From Myxacorys chilensis ATA2-1-KO14 (GTDB taxonomy: Bacteria > Cyanobacteriota > Cyanobacteriia > Leptolyngbyales > Leptolyngbyaceae), in contig JAHHHP010000016.1 in the NCBI GenBank assembly GCA_019359275.1, forward strand, positions 22,560 to 86,559: a stretch of DNA of 64,000 nt, in the 5' to 3' direction. The position numbers and the translations under genes were made by a program. Below, piece after piece: positions 7,788 to 15,255 of the stretch; within the stretch, counting starts at the first letter, position 1, and every line of letters begins with the position of its first letter. The notes under the pieces were generated by a model. It ran no database searches, had not been told where the DNA came from, and saw nothing but the letters and a program-made list of their open reading frames with translations.

Positions 7788-8641
7788 ATTGCTAACCGTC
7801 CTGCAGCTCCGCCCACGGTAGCCGGTAAACCTAAAAGAATCGAATAATTTAGCCACACCTGCCACGGATCGCTAAATTCAAGCTTTTGAAAGAATAGCAG
7901 CATCACCGTTGCGGCAATAAGAGACACAAGATAACTCGCGATCGTTTCACTTAACGGACGCTGAAAGATACCGCGCTGTTGTTGTCGTTGCTGATAATGT
8001 GTAAACCCTGATGCGAACACAATGCAGTATGAAATCAGCAACGACGCTATCATCATCGATAACAACGAAAGTCCTGAAACTGCCGCCGCCAGCATTGGAA
8101 TTTCGTCAGTGGGCGCAATATTAAACGCAATAATAGTTGCTCCAATCAACGTTGCACTGATATCTGAAAGCGTGGCGCTCAGTTGCTTAGACTGAGAGGA
8201 GTCAGATTGCTGATCAAACCGTCCTTCATCTCCTCTAAGAAACTGATTCGCTAATGCTACACCCAATGAGAAGGGCATGCCTTCGTAAATCAGTTTGCCC
8301 AACGCTTCATGTAGAGGAGTTTGTAGCGTAATTTCTTGTAGCAATATCAGAATAAATCCGGCACAAACAATACCAATTGCGATCGCTTCAACGCTGTCAA
8401 TCAATGCATCTGTAGTATGAACAGCGCTGTCGCGGCGAAAGCCTGCCGTTTGATTCAGAAAAAAGATAATTGCAAACGTGAGTACGAGCGCTAATAGCAT
8501 TCTCACTGGACCCACAAATGAGCCAATCCACCAAACTTCCATGGTGTAGAGCAGTGGCACACCAAACAGAAATCCGCCAGATGCTCCTCGCAACAGATCT
8601 TTAAGTTCAGTGCGCCACTGCTCTGCTAAACCCTTTTTCAT
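7784..8641 (-). CDS. TIGR02587 family integral membrane protein
   Basis: A 285-residue protein with about seven to eight hydrophobic helices. Examples are GGFLFGVPLLYTMEVWWIG near residue 25, MLLALVLTFAIIFFL and the C-terminal LNYSILLGLPATVGG. It contains a cytoplasmic stretch with a Q/S-rich patch (about 150-165). It pairs with the TIGR02588 gene that overlaps its stop. The family is found in cyanobacteria and proteobacteria with unknown substrate. A weak ribosome site precedes the ATG. The upstream 160 bp hold the rtcB terminator and a perfect CCTCCGGAGG palindrome (8693-8702). Confidence 0.85.
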   Translation of the reverse strand: MKKGLAEQWRTELKDLLRGASGGFLFGVPLLYTMEVWWIGSFVGPVRMLLALVLTFAIIFFLNQTAGFRRDSAVHTTDALIDSVEAIAIGIVCAGFILILLQEITLQTPLHEALGKLIYEGMPFSLGVALANQFLRGDEGRFDQQSDSSQSKQLSATLSDISATLIGATIIAFNIAPTDEIPMLAAAVSGLSLLSMMIASLLISYCIVFASGFTHYQQRQQQRGIFQRPLSETIASYLVSLIAATVMLLFFQKLEFSDPWQVWLNYSILLGLPATVGGAAGRLAI

Positions 8642-8739
8642 AGCTCACAGCAAAGAAACTAGGATACAAGGGATGCGATCGCGGTTGCCATTCCTCCGGA
8701 GGTAGAACGTCACCTTAAATACAACAAGAACTTTAGATA

Positions 8740-8773
8740 CAAAAAGATGCGCTCCATTGCCAGGAACGCATCT
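8740..8773 (-). terminator. Intrinsic terminator of rtcB
   Basis: On the minus strand an 11-bp stem (AGATGCGTTCC with GGAGCGCATCT, one wobble) encloses a 7-nt loop and is followed by TTTTTG. It lies 32 bp past the rtcB stop. Confidence 0.85.
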
Positions 8774-8804
8774 CTAAATTGATTTGATAAGTTAGCGATT
8801 TGAC

Positions 8805-9986
8805 TTAACCTTTCACACAAACCACTTGTTTTAGCGTTGCTACAACTTCCACCAAATCAGCCTGGTTTGCCATCACCGATTCGATCGACTTGTAAGCCGC
8901 TGGAATTTCGTCTAGCACGCCTCCATCTTTACGGCACTCAACCCCTTCTGTTTGCTGAATCAAATCATCCAAGGTGTAAGCGTTCTTAGCTTTGTTGCGA
9001 GACATCAATCGTCCCGCCCCGTGAGAACACGAGCAGTAGCTTTCGTGATTGCCCTTGCCCTTGACAATGTAAGACTTTGCGCCCATCGATCCAGGAATGA
9101 TGCCGTAATCGGTCTCACGGGCACGCACTGCCCCTTTACGCGTCACATACACCTCTTCACCAAAATGAATTTCCTTTTCGGCATAGTTGTGATGACAGTT
9201 CACCGACATAAGCGGCTTGATCGGCTTCCCGCCCGCAAGATGCTTTTCAATGACCTTTTGAAAGCGACTCATCATCACTTCTCGGTTAAATTGTGCATAC
9301 TCTTGCGCCCACTGCAAATCACGCCAATAGGCTTCAAATTCAGCAGTTCCCGCCGTAAAGTAAGCCAAGTCAGGATCAGGCAATTTCTCACCCGCCAACT
9401 TTGCCAAATTCTTTCCGGTATTGATGTGGTTTTGCGCCAGCATATTGCCAATGTTGCGTGACCCGGAATGCAGCATCAGCCACACTTGATTCTCGGTATC
9501 GATGCACACTTCGATAAAGTGGTTTCCGCCGCCAAGAGACCCCATTTGCTTCAGGGCTTTGTTCTCTAAATGCTGCACACCTGAATGCAGATGCTTAAAG
9601 TCGTGCCATCCCTGCCAGTTCAACGCCTTTTTGTCAGCTTCCTTGTTTTCGTTAAAGCCAACCGGAATGATCGCTTCAATATCCTGACGAATTTTCTTCA
9701 GTTTACCTTCAAGTTGGTCTGCCACAAATGGCGTCTTTATGGCACACATTCCGCAGCCAATATCGACCCCTACAGCCGCAGGCAGAATCGCATCTTTCGT
9801 CGCGACAACAGAACCAACCAGCGCTCCTTTGCCCAAGTGAACATCAGGCATCAGCGCAACGTGTTTAAACACAAAGGGCAAGGAGGCAACGTTTTTCGCC
9901 ATTTTGATTTCTTGCGAGCCGAGGTCGTGATTTGCCCACGATAAAACAGGCGTTGATGTAGAAAGATTGAGTGCTTCGTAAGGCAT
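8805..9986 (-). CDS. rtcB: RtcB-family RNA-splicing ligase
   Basis: A 393-residue RtcB, a Mn2+- and GTP-dependent ligase that joins 2',3'-cyclic phosphate or 3'-phosphate RNA ends to 5'-OH ends, repairing or splicing RNA. Metal and guanylate site motifs are present: DVHLGKG (48-54), DIGCGMC (75-81), GGGNHF (152-157), HSGSR (173-177), a later HNYAEKE and the SCSHGAGR segment that holds the His modified by GMP. An AAGGAGG site 7 nt before ATG 9986 fixes the start. The gene has its own promoter with a palindrome over the -10 box and its own terminator. No RtcA or archease gene is adjacent. Confidence 0.95.
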   Translation of the reverse strand: MPYEALNLSTSTPVLSWANHDLGSQEIKMAKNVASLPFVFKHVALMPDVHLGKGALVGSVVATKDAILPAAVGVDIGCGMCAIKTPFVADQLEGKLKKIRQDIEAIIPVGFNENKEADKKALNWQGWHDFKHLHSGVQHLENKALKQMGSLGGGNHFIEVCIDTENQVWLMLHSGSRNIGNMLAQNHINTGKNLAKLAGEKLPDPDLAYFTAGTAEFEAYWRDLQWAQEYAQFNREVMMSRFQKVIEKHLAGGKPIKPLMSVNCHHNYAEKEIHFGEEVYVTRKGAVRARETDYGIIPGSMGAKSYIVKGKGNHESYCSCSHGAGRLMSRNKAKNAYTLDDLIQQTEGVECRKDGGVLDEIPAAYKSIESVMANQADLVEVVATLKQVVCVKG

Positions 9987-10044
9987 GATGATTGCCTCCT
10001 TCGTAGAGTATCGATAACGGTTTGATGATGCCCATTGCCTCACC

Positions 10045-10060
10045 GTAGTATACATACTAC
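10045..10060. promoter_or_regulatory. Palindrome overlapping the rtcB promoter (putative operator)
   Basis: The 16-bp sequence GTAGTATACATACTAC has 7-bp arms that match perfectly around a two-base centre. It covers the -10 hexamer of the rtcB promoter. Position and symmetry fit a repressor site for a dimeric regulator, but the regulator is not identifiable from this window. Confidence 0.6.
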
Positions 10061-10082
10061 ATATATAATACAAGACTGTCAA
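10054..10082 (-). promoter_or_regulatory. rtcB promoter
   Basis: On the minus strand a perfect TTGACA (-35, 10077-10082) is separated by exactly 17 bp from TAGTAT (-10, 10054-10059). Transcription would start near 10047, giving about 60 nt of leader before the AAGGAGG site and ATG at 9986. Confidence 0.7.
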
Positions 10083-10147
10083 GCTACGGCTGCGTAAGAA
10101 TAGAGATGACTACGAATTAGAGATGTCTATCTGTAACAGATCAACTT

Positions 10148-10456
10148 ATGGTGATTGAATGGCTCAAAGTTAAAGTGCCGATCGCATTACGCGAAACTTA
10201 TATTAAAAAGGACGCAGAAATCTGGACAGCAGCTTTAGCAAAATATCCAGGCTATGCGGGTAAAGAAATTTGGTTTAACCCAAAGGACGAAACAGAACTA
10301 ATCATGGTGATTTATTGGCAAAGTAAAGAAGCGTGGAAATCGATTGCGGCAGACGTACTACAAGAAATTGATCGCAAGTTCATCGAAGCAATGGGACAGT
10401 CGTTTCCCTTTCTCGAAGAAGCTGAATATCAAGTCCGCAAATTTGGCAACCGTTAA
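10148..10456 (+). CDS. TIGR03792 family protein (ABM-like fold)
   Basis: A 102-residue protein. It starts MVIEWLKVKVP and includes the segments LAKYPGYAGKEIWFNP and LIMVIYWQSKEAWKSI, the pattern of the cyanobacterial TIGR03792 family, which resembles antibiotic biosynthesis monooxygenase (ABM, ferredoxin-like) folds. The function is unknown. It is divergent from rtcB, with 65 bp between the rtcB -35 box and its ATG. The next gene in the same direction starts 31 bp after its stop. Confidence 0.82.
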   Translation: MVIEWLKVKVPIALRETYIKKDAEIWTAALAKYPGYAGKEIWFNPKDETELIMVIYWQSKEAWKSIAADVLQEIDRKFIEAMGQSFPFLEEAEYQVRKFGNR

Positions 10457-10487
10457 AAAACTCCCCACATCTAACCCTTGACCCGTT

Positions 10488-10847
10488 ATGTTGTCTTGTC
10501 CTAAGTGCCATCAACCGATTAAAAATCGAGATGCGATCGCATGTCCTCGCTGCCGCACCCCATTAAAGGCGCACGGTCACGCGGGCATTCCGCTCCATCG
10601 CGCTACAGGTAATGAGCCACTCTGTAGAACCTGTACCTATCACGCGGATGACACCTGCAACTATCCACAGCGCCCCGATGCGTGGGAATGCACGATGTAT
10701 CGCGATCGCCGCGTCGCTACGGTCAGTACTCCAACGAACTACGAAACGAGTTCATCGCCGCAAGCTTGGATTCGCCGCAATGGAGTTTGGATTGCGATCG
10801 TAGGGCTGCTAGTTCTGAGCTTTTTATTCGCCGCCTCAAAACGCTAA
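10488..10847 (+). CDS. Zinc-ribbon protein with C-terminal membrane anchor
   Basis: A 119-residue protein. Residues 4-7 (CPKC) and 19-22 (CPRC) form a classic zinc ribbon. A second Cys cluster follows (CRTC near 46-49, a Cys in the TCNYP segment, and WECTMY). A Ser/Thr-rich linker leads to one membrane helix near residues 97-114 (GVWIAIVGLLVLSFLFA). The topology would leave the ribbon in the cytoplasm. It is unassigned beyond this. It ends one base before the convergent gvp-like gene, so no terminator separates them. Confidence 0.78.
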   Translation: MLSCPKCHQPIKNRDAIACPRCRTPLKAHGHAGIPLHRATGNEPLCRTCTYHADDTCNYPQRPDAWECTMYRDRRVATVSTPTNYETSSSPQAWIRRNGVWIAIVGLLVLSFLFAASKR

Positions 10848-10848
10848 C

Positions 10849-11520
10849 CTAAACAAAGTGATAGGGCGGCAGCGCCTCACCCAACGTTAATTCCCAGCTA
10901 GAGCAGAGATTTTGCCACCCTTCTAGCCGCGAATAAAGCGTGTCTTCAGCTTCCCGGTTCACGAGTAAATAAAGCTTCTCGCCTTCAGACTGAGACTCTT
11001 TCAGAATGTGGTTAGGATAGGCCAACGCGATCGCATTGAGTACCGTCTTCAATTCCTGCTGCTGTTGAGTGCGTTGGTCTAACTGCTGCTGATAGCGCTG
11101 TTTCTTGGCCAAAAGATACTCTTTTCCTCGCAACTCCGACTCTAACTGGGGCTGCGAGTTGTCGATGGGCATCAGCATGAGGCGATACTCGGCTTTTCCT
11201 TCAAACTGATTTAGCTTTGCCAGATACTTATCTTGATGTAATTCGAGATGTTCGAGCAAATTTTCGGGTGAGACAAACCACGTCCCAAACCGTAAGGGAA
11301 GAATTGCAGTCGTCCAGAACAAGTCGCAGATAATGCGATCGTGGGTCAAGACCGCTTGAACGAGTCGATGATCATTTTGCTGAATTTCATCTAAATCTAG
11401 GTTCGGTTCCACCAGCGCCGAAAGAGTCGGTGTTCCTATAATTTCGACCTGTCCGGCAATTCCATCTTGCTCGAACTGCAAATCTGTTTGAGGCGTTTTG
11501 AAAAAGGCGTAGGTATACAT
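10849..11520 (-). CDS. Gas vesicle protein GvpF/GvpL family
   Basis: A 223-residue protein of the GvpL/GvpF family. Its start MYTYAFF is the common start in cyanobacterial members; LPLRFGTWF and a Q-rich coiled coil (about 134-165, KKQRYQQQLDQRTQQQQ) follow. GvpF/L proteins assist assembly of the gas vesicle nucleation site. No gvpA, gvpC, gvpN or other gvp gene is visible here, so it is an orphan in this window. A GTG at 11541 is an alternative start with a weak site. A non-vesicle role in strains lacking gas vesicles is possible. Confidence 0.85.
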   Translation of the reverse strand: MYTYAFFKTPQTDLQFEQDGIAGQVEIIGTPTLSALVEPNLDLDEIQQNDHRLVQAVLTHDRIICDLFWTTAILPLRFGTWFVSPENLLEHLELHQDKYLAKLNQFEGKAEYRLMLMPIDNSQPQLESELRGKEYLLAKKQRYQQQLDQRTQQQQELKTVLNAIALAYPNHILKESQSEGEKLYLLVNREAEDTLYSRLEGWQNLCSSWELTLGEALPPYHFV

Positions 11521-11651
11521 CCCCGGTCTATTTGACAGCACCTATTCGAGTCTAGGCGATAGTTCAGAAATCTAGGAAATCTTGATCGCAAAACTTTGAA
11601 GTCCAATCGATCTAATTGCCAGAATCAAATCCAAAATCAAAAAATTCAGAA

Positions 11652-12827
11652 TCAGAGTTTGAGCAGTTTAAGAATTTCTTGAGCGGCGCGATCGCACACT
11701 CCCGGTTCTCCTAACGCGACTCGCATCGCCTGATAGCCTGCGATCGTCCGCTCCCTCACCTCTGGCCTCAACTGCTCTAACGCCGCATCTGCAATGGTTT
11801 GAGGAATTGCTTCCTCCTGCAAAAATTCTGGCACGATCGGCTTCATCAGCACCAGATTTGGCGGTGACATAAATGGAATGGAGAACTTAATAATATTTCT
11901 GGCGACCCAAGCCGTGATTGGATTGACCCGATACATCACCACTTGCGGTACATTCAGCAATGCCATTTCGAGGTTCACCGTACCAGATTTGGTCAACGCC
12001 AGATCTGCCGCTGCGATCGCGCTTAGCGTCGATTTTCCCTGGTTACTCTCTAAAATCGTGGCGCGAAGCTGATATTTTGCGATCGCGCGTTCTACCGCAC
12101 CCTGGTATTTCTCCAGCGACAGTGGAATCCAAAAGTGAGCCGTCGGAACCTGTGCCTGGATTAACTGAGCCGCTTGAAACATGACCGGCATGAGATATTT
12201 GATTTCTTGCTGACGCGATGCAGGCAGTAGCACGATCGCAACCTGCTCGTCTGGAATTCCTAACGCTGCCCGAGCCGCCGCGCGATCGGGAGCCGCCTCC
12301 ATGCGATCGAGTAAGGGATGCCCGACTAGTCGTACGTTTGCGCCATGCTGAGCGTAATATCGGGCTTCTTCTGGAAAAATAGCTAAGAGCGTGTCGGTAA
12401 TGCTGACAATCTTTTTGGTGTTTTCAAGCGTGTGCGACCACACCCACTCCTGTGGCGAAATAAAATAAGCAGTTGGAACATGCGGCAAGTGTTTACGAAC
12501 GTAGCTACCAATGCTGATGTTGGGGTTCATGTAGTCAATCATCACCACGGCATCGGGCGGATTTTGCAGCAAATACTGTTTTGCTCGTTGCTGAAGATTT
12601 AGCGTTGGCAGAATGTAGGGCAGCGATTCAAATATTCCGATCGAGCCAATCGCGCTGGTGTTGCCCAGCAAGATTGCGCCTGCTTCTGCCATGCGATCGC
12701 CACCCAACGCCAAGATTTCAAGATCGATATCCAGTGATCGCGCCTGCTTCTGCAACGCTTCCACTAACAGCGCCGCTTGAAGATCTCCCGATACTTCCCC
12801 CGTGCTAACGAAAATACGCCGCTTCAT
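11652..12827 (-). CDS. lpxB: Lipid-A-disaccharide synthase LpxB
   Basis: A 391-residue GT19 enzyme that joins UDP-2,3-diacylglucosamine and lipid X to make the lipid A disaccharide in the cytoplasm. It starts RIFVSTGEVSGDL, the family N-terminus; DYMNPNISIG, LLPASRQQEI and TKSGTVNLEMALL follow. The ATG overlaps the lpxA stop by four bases (ATGA), so lpxA and lpxB are translationally coupled. It is the last gene of the leftward bamA-lpxC-fabZ-lpxA-lpxB cluster. Length is normal. Confidence 0.97.
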   Translation of the reverse strand: MKRRIFVSTGEVSGDLQAALLVEALQKQARSLDIDLEILALGGDRMAEAGAILLGNTSAIGSIGIFESLPYILPTLNLQQRAKQYLLQNPPDAVVMIDYMNPNISIGSYVRKHLPHVPTAYFISPQEWVWSHTLENTKKIVSITDTLLAIFPEEARYYAQHGANVRLVGHPLLDRMEAAPDRAAARAALGIPDEQVAIVLLPASRQQEIKYLMPVMFQAAQLIQAQVPTAHFWIPLSLEKYQGAVERAIAKYQLRATILESNQGKSTLSAIAAADLALTKSGTVNLEMALLNVPQVVMYRVNPITAWVARNIIKFSIPFMSPPNLVLMKPIVPEFLQEEAIPQTIADAALEQLRPEVRERTIAGYQAMRVALGEPGVCDRAAQEILKLLKL

Positions 12828-13630
12828 TCGCCACCTTTGACTAAAACAGGCGTTAACCCTCGACGTCCGGGCGAGACCGATAGTCGAATAAACTGATGCA
12901 AATGCTGGATATGCTCATTTTCAGGCAACAGCTCAAGCTGATCCAACGCCTCTGTCAGTCGTAGACCAGAGCGGTAAAGAATCCGAAATGCCTTTCTCAA
13001 AAGCTGCAAATCGTCCACCGAAAATCCCGATCTCTGGAGTCCAATCTTGTGCAACGCCCGAATCCGACCCGGATTTCCCTCTACTATCATGTACGGCGGC
13101 ACATCGCGATCAATTCTGGCCATGCCACCTACCATTGCATGACGCCCAATCCGCACAAACTGATGAACGCCCAACACGCCGCTAATTCTGGCTTTCGTCT
13201 CGATGTAAACATGTCCCGCCAACGACACCGAGTTAGAAATAATTACCTGATCTTCAATCACACAGTTATGACCGACGTGAGTATAGGCCATCAAGAGATT
13301 GCCATTGCCAATCAGCGTTACGTCATCTCCATGCGTCGGGCGGTGAATGGTCACAAACTCCCGAATTTGATTGCCATTCCCAATTTTCAGCAGACCCAGC
13401 GACCCATCGTATTTCAAATCCTGCGGCTCTAGCCCGATCGCGGCTCCTGGAAAGAAGTGATTGCGCTCTCCAATGTCAGTGTTGCCCTCAATCACCACAT
13501 GATGTCCGACGATTGTCCCCGCTCGAACTTTCACATGTTCTCCGATCACCGCGTACGCGCCAACCTGTACGGTTGGATGAAGTTCAGCCTCAGGATGAAT
13601 TACAGCAGTCGGATGAATTAGGGTTGTCAT
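12824..13630 (-). CDS. lpxA: UDP-N-acetylglucosamine O-acyltransferase LpxA
   Basis: A 268-residue left-handed beta-helix acyltransferase, the first committed step of lipid A synthesis. Hexapeptide repeats run through about residue 190, from IHPTAVIHPEAEL to IETKARISGVLGVHQFVRIG. The THVGHNC segment supplies the likely catalytic His (H121) and IHRPTH lies at 95-100. The C-terminal helical bundle is complete. ATG 13630 matches relatives; the longer frame to 13666 adds an unconserved leader. Upstream is a MITE-like element that separates it from fabZ. Confidence 0.96.
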   Translation of the reverse strand: MTTLIHPTAVIHPEAELHPTVQVGAYAVIGEHVKVRAGTIVGHHVVIEGNTDIGERNHFFPGAAIGLEPQDLKYDGSLGLLKIGNGNQIREFVTIHRPTHGDDVTLIGNGNLLMAYTHVGHNCVIEDQVIISNSVSLAGHVYIETKARISGVLGVHQFVRIGRHAMVGGMARIDRDVPPYMIVEGNPGRIRALHKIGLQRSGFSVDDLQLLRKAFRILYRSGLRLTEALDQLELLPENEHIQHLHQFIRLSVSPGRRGLTPVLVKGGE

Positions 13631-13667
13631 ATCAGAGGTAGAAACAAGGGGGAAAGAGCGCAGCAAT

Positions 13668-13765
13668 GTAAAGACGCGATACGTTCTCAGATTTCGCCCG
13701 GCGTCCCCTTTGAAACTTGGCGAGCCAGTTTCTTTAAAGTTTCACCCGGCGTTAATCGCGTCTAC
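13668..13765. repeat. MITE-like short element with terminal inverted repeats
   Basis: About 98 bp. The ends are inverted copies, GTA(A)AGACGCGAT at 13668-13680 and ATCGCGTCTAC at 13755-13765. Inside are two direct copies of a TTTC-CCCGGCGT motif (near 13692 and 13740) and a near-inverted pair GAAACTTGGC/GCCAGTTTC. Elements beginning GTAGAGACGCGAT are familiar short repeats of cyanobacteria. It sits between fabZ and lpxA and may add RNA structure to the operon transcript. Confidence 0.6.
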
Positions 13766-13830
13766 ACCGATCAAGTTGAAACGGGAACATCCAACAACGC
13801 TAGATTACAACCCGAACAATCGTCCGTATT

Positions 13831-14331
13831 TTAATCTACCAAGGCAAACATTAGATCACCCGAGCAGGCAAGCTGACCGTCAACTTCCGCACGACCACGC
13901 ATCTTCCCAAATCGACGACCCTTCACGGACAACAGTTCCACTGTCATTACCAGTTGATCACCTGGCACAACCGGACGCCGAAACCGGACGCCATCAATTC
14001 CGGCAAACATAAACAATCCGTCCTGAACGTCTGCCATCTGCGTCAGCACGACTCCGCCAACTTGCGCCATCGCCTCGACGATTAGCACTCCTGGCATAAT
14101 CGGACGCCCCGGAAAATGCCCTTGAAACTGAGGTTCATTAAACGTGACATTCTTAATTCCAACTGCCAGTTTGCCAGGCACAAAATCGATAATGCGATCG
14201 ACCATCGCAAACGGGTAGCGATGAGGTAGCAGTTGATGAATTTCTTCAAGCGTAAATGTTGTTTTAGTCTCAGAAGCACTCTCAGTCGCGAGATTTTCTA
14301 CAGACGCATGGGTTTCGAGCAGAGTTGACAT
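13831..14331 (-). CDS. fabZ: 3-hydroxyacyl-ACP dehydratase FabZ
   Basis: A 166-residue hotdog-fold dehydratase of type II fatty acid synthesis, removing water from 3-hydroxyacyl-ACP. Motifs are HRYPF (37-41) and GHFPGRP with catalytic His72, then Glu86 in VEAMAQ, spaced 14 residues apart as expected. The first 25 residues are an extra Ser/Thr-rich leader beyond the core. The gene lies between lpxC (18 bp upstream) and lpxA, the usual arrangement linking lipid A and fatty acid supply. Confidence 0.97.
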   Translation of the reverse strand: MSTLLETHASVENLATESASETKTTFTLEEIHQLLPHRYPFAMVDRIIDFVPGKLAVGIKNVTFNEPQFQGHFPGRPIMPGVLIVEAMAQVGGVVLTQMADVQDGLFMFAGIDGVRFRRPVVPGDQLVMTVELLSVKGRRFGKMRGRAEVDGQLACSGDLMFALVD

Positions 14332-14349
14332 GAGCTTTGGGGTTAAAAA

Positions 14350-15255
14350 TCAAGAGCCGTCGTTCGTTAGTGACGAAGGACGTATTGCAAGAATATGACG
14401 AACGAGTTGAGTGTGCAAACGATGGCTTGCTTTATAGGCAAGAAAATGAGCTGTTGGAAACGCCCCCAACAAACTTAAATCCCCAATGAGGTCTAGCAGT
14501 TTATGGCGAACTGGTTCATTTGCAAATCGCAGAGGCGGATTGATCCATCCTTCTGGGCTGCAAACCAAAGCGTTTTCAAGCGAGCCGCCTTTAATTAAAC
14601 CATTTGCCCGCAACTGTTCAACCTGATGGGCAAATCCAAAGGTGCGAGCGGGGGCAATCTCTGTTTCAAACAAGGATTGCCGGGGTGACCAACTGTGCCA
14701 CTGATTGCCGATCGCGCTCACTTCAAAATCAATGCCATAGGTAAATCGCAATTCTGGCGCAGGCAGGGCGGCAACAAAGGCATCGTCCTCGCGAATCCAA
14801 ATTGGTTCTGTAAGCGTGAGTGTGGAGCGTGGGGCGGATTGAGCAACAATGCCTGCATCTGCGATCGCGATCGTCCACTCTTTCGCCGACCCGTCGAGCA
14901 AAGGTACTTCCGCTCCATCAATTTCGATCCGGGCGTTATCGATTCCCAACGCCGAAAGCGAGGCGAGCAAATGCTCCACCGTCCGAATTCGTGCCTCACC
15001 GCTCACCAACTCTGTCGAAAGCAGAGTGGGATTGACCGCCTCACCCTTTGCCAAAACTTCAGGCGCATCCGGCAGATCGACCCGGACAAAGTAGCGTCCT
15101 CGTCCGGGTTCGGCAGGCAGCACCCGCACATGAGTCGTTGCGCCGCTGTGAAGCCCCACGCCCGATCGCGAGAGACTGGACGCCAAGGTACACTGGCGAG
15201 TCTCAGAGGCAGATTCTGCTTGGGCAACGCTGAGACCTTGACGACGATCGTTCAT
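14350..15255 (-). CDS. lpxC: UDP-3-O-acyl-N-acetylglucosamine deacetylase LpxC
   Basis: A 301-residue zinc deacetylase, the regulated committed step of lipid A synthesis. Zinc ligands are seen as His95 in [10 protein letters not shown] and His251/Asp255 in [14 protein letters not shown]; the catalytic His278 lies in the KASHRL segment. The N-terminal SGVGLHSG motif is present. The ATG abuts the bamA stop codon (no gap), so the two are likely coupled. The family length is normal and the long ORF on the opposite strand is a shadow. Confidence 0.97.
   Translation of the reverse strand: MNDRRQGLSVAQAESASETRQCTLASSLSRSGVGLHSGATTHVRVLPAEPGRGRYFVRVDLPDAPEVLAKGEAVNPTLLSTELVSGEARIRTVEHLLASLSALGIDNARIEIDGAEVPLLDGSAKEWTIAIADAGIVAQSAPRSTLTLTEPIWIREDDAFVAALPAPELRFTYGIDFEVSAIGNQWHSWSPRQSLFETEIAPARTFGFAHQVEQLRANGLIKGGSLENALVCSPEGWINPPLRFANEPVRHKLLDLIGDLSLLGAFPTAHFLAYKASHRLHTQLVRHILAIRPSSLTNDGS

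Noticed and set aside
8693..8702. Leader peptide gene read from the GGAGG palindrome upstream of TIGR02587
   Set aside because: The spacing between GGAGG and ATG is only one base, too short for translation, and the frame is ten codons.
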